Assembly (NCBI GenBank): GCA_003162615.1
Contig: PMNG01000117.1
Coordinates: 1-5,623 of the forward strand
Reading direction: 5' to 3'
Length of the DNA: 5,623 bases
From: Methanothrix sp.
Lineage (GTDB): Archaea; Halobacteriota; Methanosarcinia; Methanotrichales; Methanotrichaceae
Part shown: one piece after another, positions 5,324 to 5,623 of the stretch
How positions within the stretch are numbered: the stretch's first letter is position 1
Layout: the number at the start of each line of letters is the position of its first letter
Notes under the pieces: generated by a model
What the model was told of the DNA's origin: nothing
The model's database searches: none
The model's input: the letters and a program-made list of their open reading frames with translations, nothing else
Translations under genes and position numbers: made by a program

Positions 5324-5623
5324 TCAATCCTGGACTTTTCGTGCCTCTTCTTCCACCTTTTTAATCACCGTTCTAAGAGGTAGACCAGTCTCTGCTGCGA
5401 TATCCTTGCAGTCATCGAACTCCGGCTTTACGTTGAGGACGGTGTTCCCAAGCCGGCTGACCTTTACACAGGCCTGGTAATCGGCGCCGTTGATCTCAAC
5501 CGTCACTGTTCGCATCACTCTCTCGGCAGCGTAGCGGTGGACGCTGGGAAAGACCCTGATTCCGAGGGTTCCAGTCTCTTTCATGATTAGACGGGAGAGC
5601 AAGTCAACATCGTCCTGCCTGGC
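5324..5623 (-). CDS. larC: LarC-type nickel-insertion protein, C-terminal 99 residues (5' end off window)
   Basis: The reading frame is open to the right edge, so only the last 99 residues are seen; a TTG inside it at 5602 is not a credible start because the family continues far upstream. LarC (older names DUF111, TIGR00299) inserts nickel into pyridinium-3,5-bisthiocarboxylate mononucleotide to make the nickel-pincer cofactor of lactate racemase-type enzymes; many archaea keep a homologue. Visible family marks are KETGTLGIRVFPSVHR (about residues 15-30 of the visible part), the strand-rich segment around VTVEINGADYQACVKVSRLG, and the ending KPEFDDCKDIAAETGLPLRTV, which matches the family C-terminus. 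It is followed by TGA and a 78-nt gap before hemL on the same strand. No frameshift is visible. Whether the missing part carries the metal-binding region cannot be judged. The family call is firm; the nickel-pincer role in this organism is inferred. Confidence 0.88.
   Translation of the reverse strand, partial: ARQDDVDLLSRLIMKETGTLGIRVFPSVHRYAAERVMRTVTVEINGADYQACVKVSRLGNTVLNVKPEFDDCKDIAAETGLPLRTVIKKVEEEARKVQD

Overview
The window carries one leftward (minus-strand) operon for tetrapyrrole synthesis, followed by a short gene-poor region at the left edge. Read in the direction of transcription (right to left) it holds: the C-terminal end of a LarC-type nickel-insertion protein, which runs off the right edge; hemL (glutamate-1-semialdehyde aminomutase); hemC (hydroxymethylbilane synthase); a fused cobA-hemD gene (uroporphyrinogen-III methyltransferase plus uroporphyrinogen-III synthase); and a radical SAM/SPASM protein that best fits AhbC of the siroheme-dependent ('alternative') heme pathway. 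From hemL to the radical SAM gene the joints are 2 nt apart, 14 nt overlapping and 4 nt overlapping (ATGA), so these four genes are almost certainly one translationally coupled unit. LarC lies 78 nt upstream of hemL.

The proteins form a route from glutamate-1-semialdehyde through 5-aminolevulinate (HemL), and from porphobilinogen to hydroxymethylbilane (HemC), uroporphyrinogen III (HemD part) and precorrin-2 (CobA part). Precorrin-2 is the branch point for siroheme, cobalamin, coenzyme F430 and, through AhbA/B, AhbC and AhbD, heme b. HemA, HemB, the precorrin-2 dehydrogenase, AhbA/B and AhbD are not in the window.

Organism: an anaerobe, most likely a methanogenic or related euryarchaeon of Methanosarcinales type. 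I infer this from recalled family sequences, not a search. HemL and HemC have archaeal wording (SSPVRAISP, CLAYGP, SVTGIASMFK and SPSQFET-like in HemL; VPSANQG and AEVLSLDG in HemC). AhbC, LarC, GGTGA-type Shine-Dalgarno sites and TATA-like boxes fit. An anaerobic bacterium with similar genes is not excluded.

Left region (1-431): the ORF-poor stretch is not empty. It contains a probable small minus-strand gene (47 aa, Lys/Glu-rich, function unknown) with its own TATA-like box and a GGTGA ribosome site, an 11-bp perfect inverted repeat with flanking A6/T6 tracts just after the radical SAM gene, and, in the last ~100 bases, an AT-rich stretch plus GGAGGG that looks like the promoter and ribosome site of another minus-strand gene starting just outside the window. 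I see no RNA gene, CRISPR array, insertion sequence or rearrangement.
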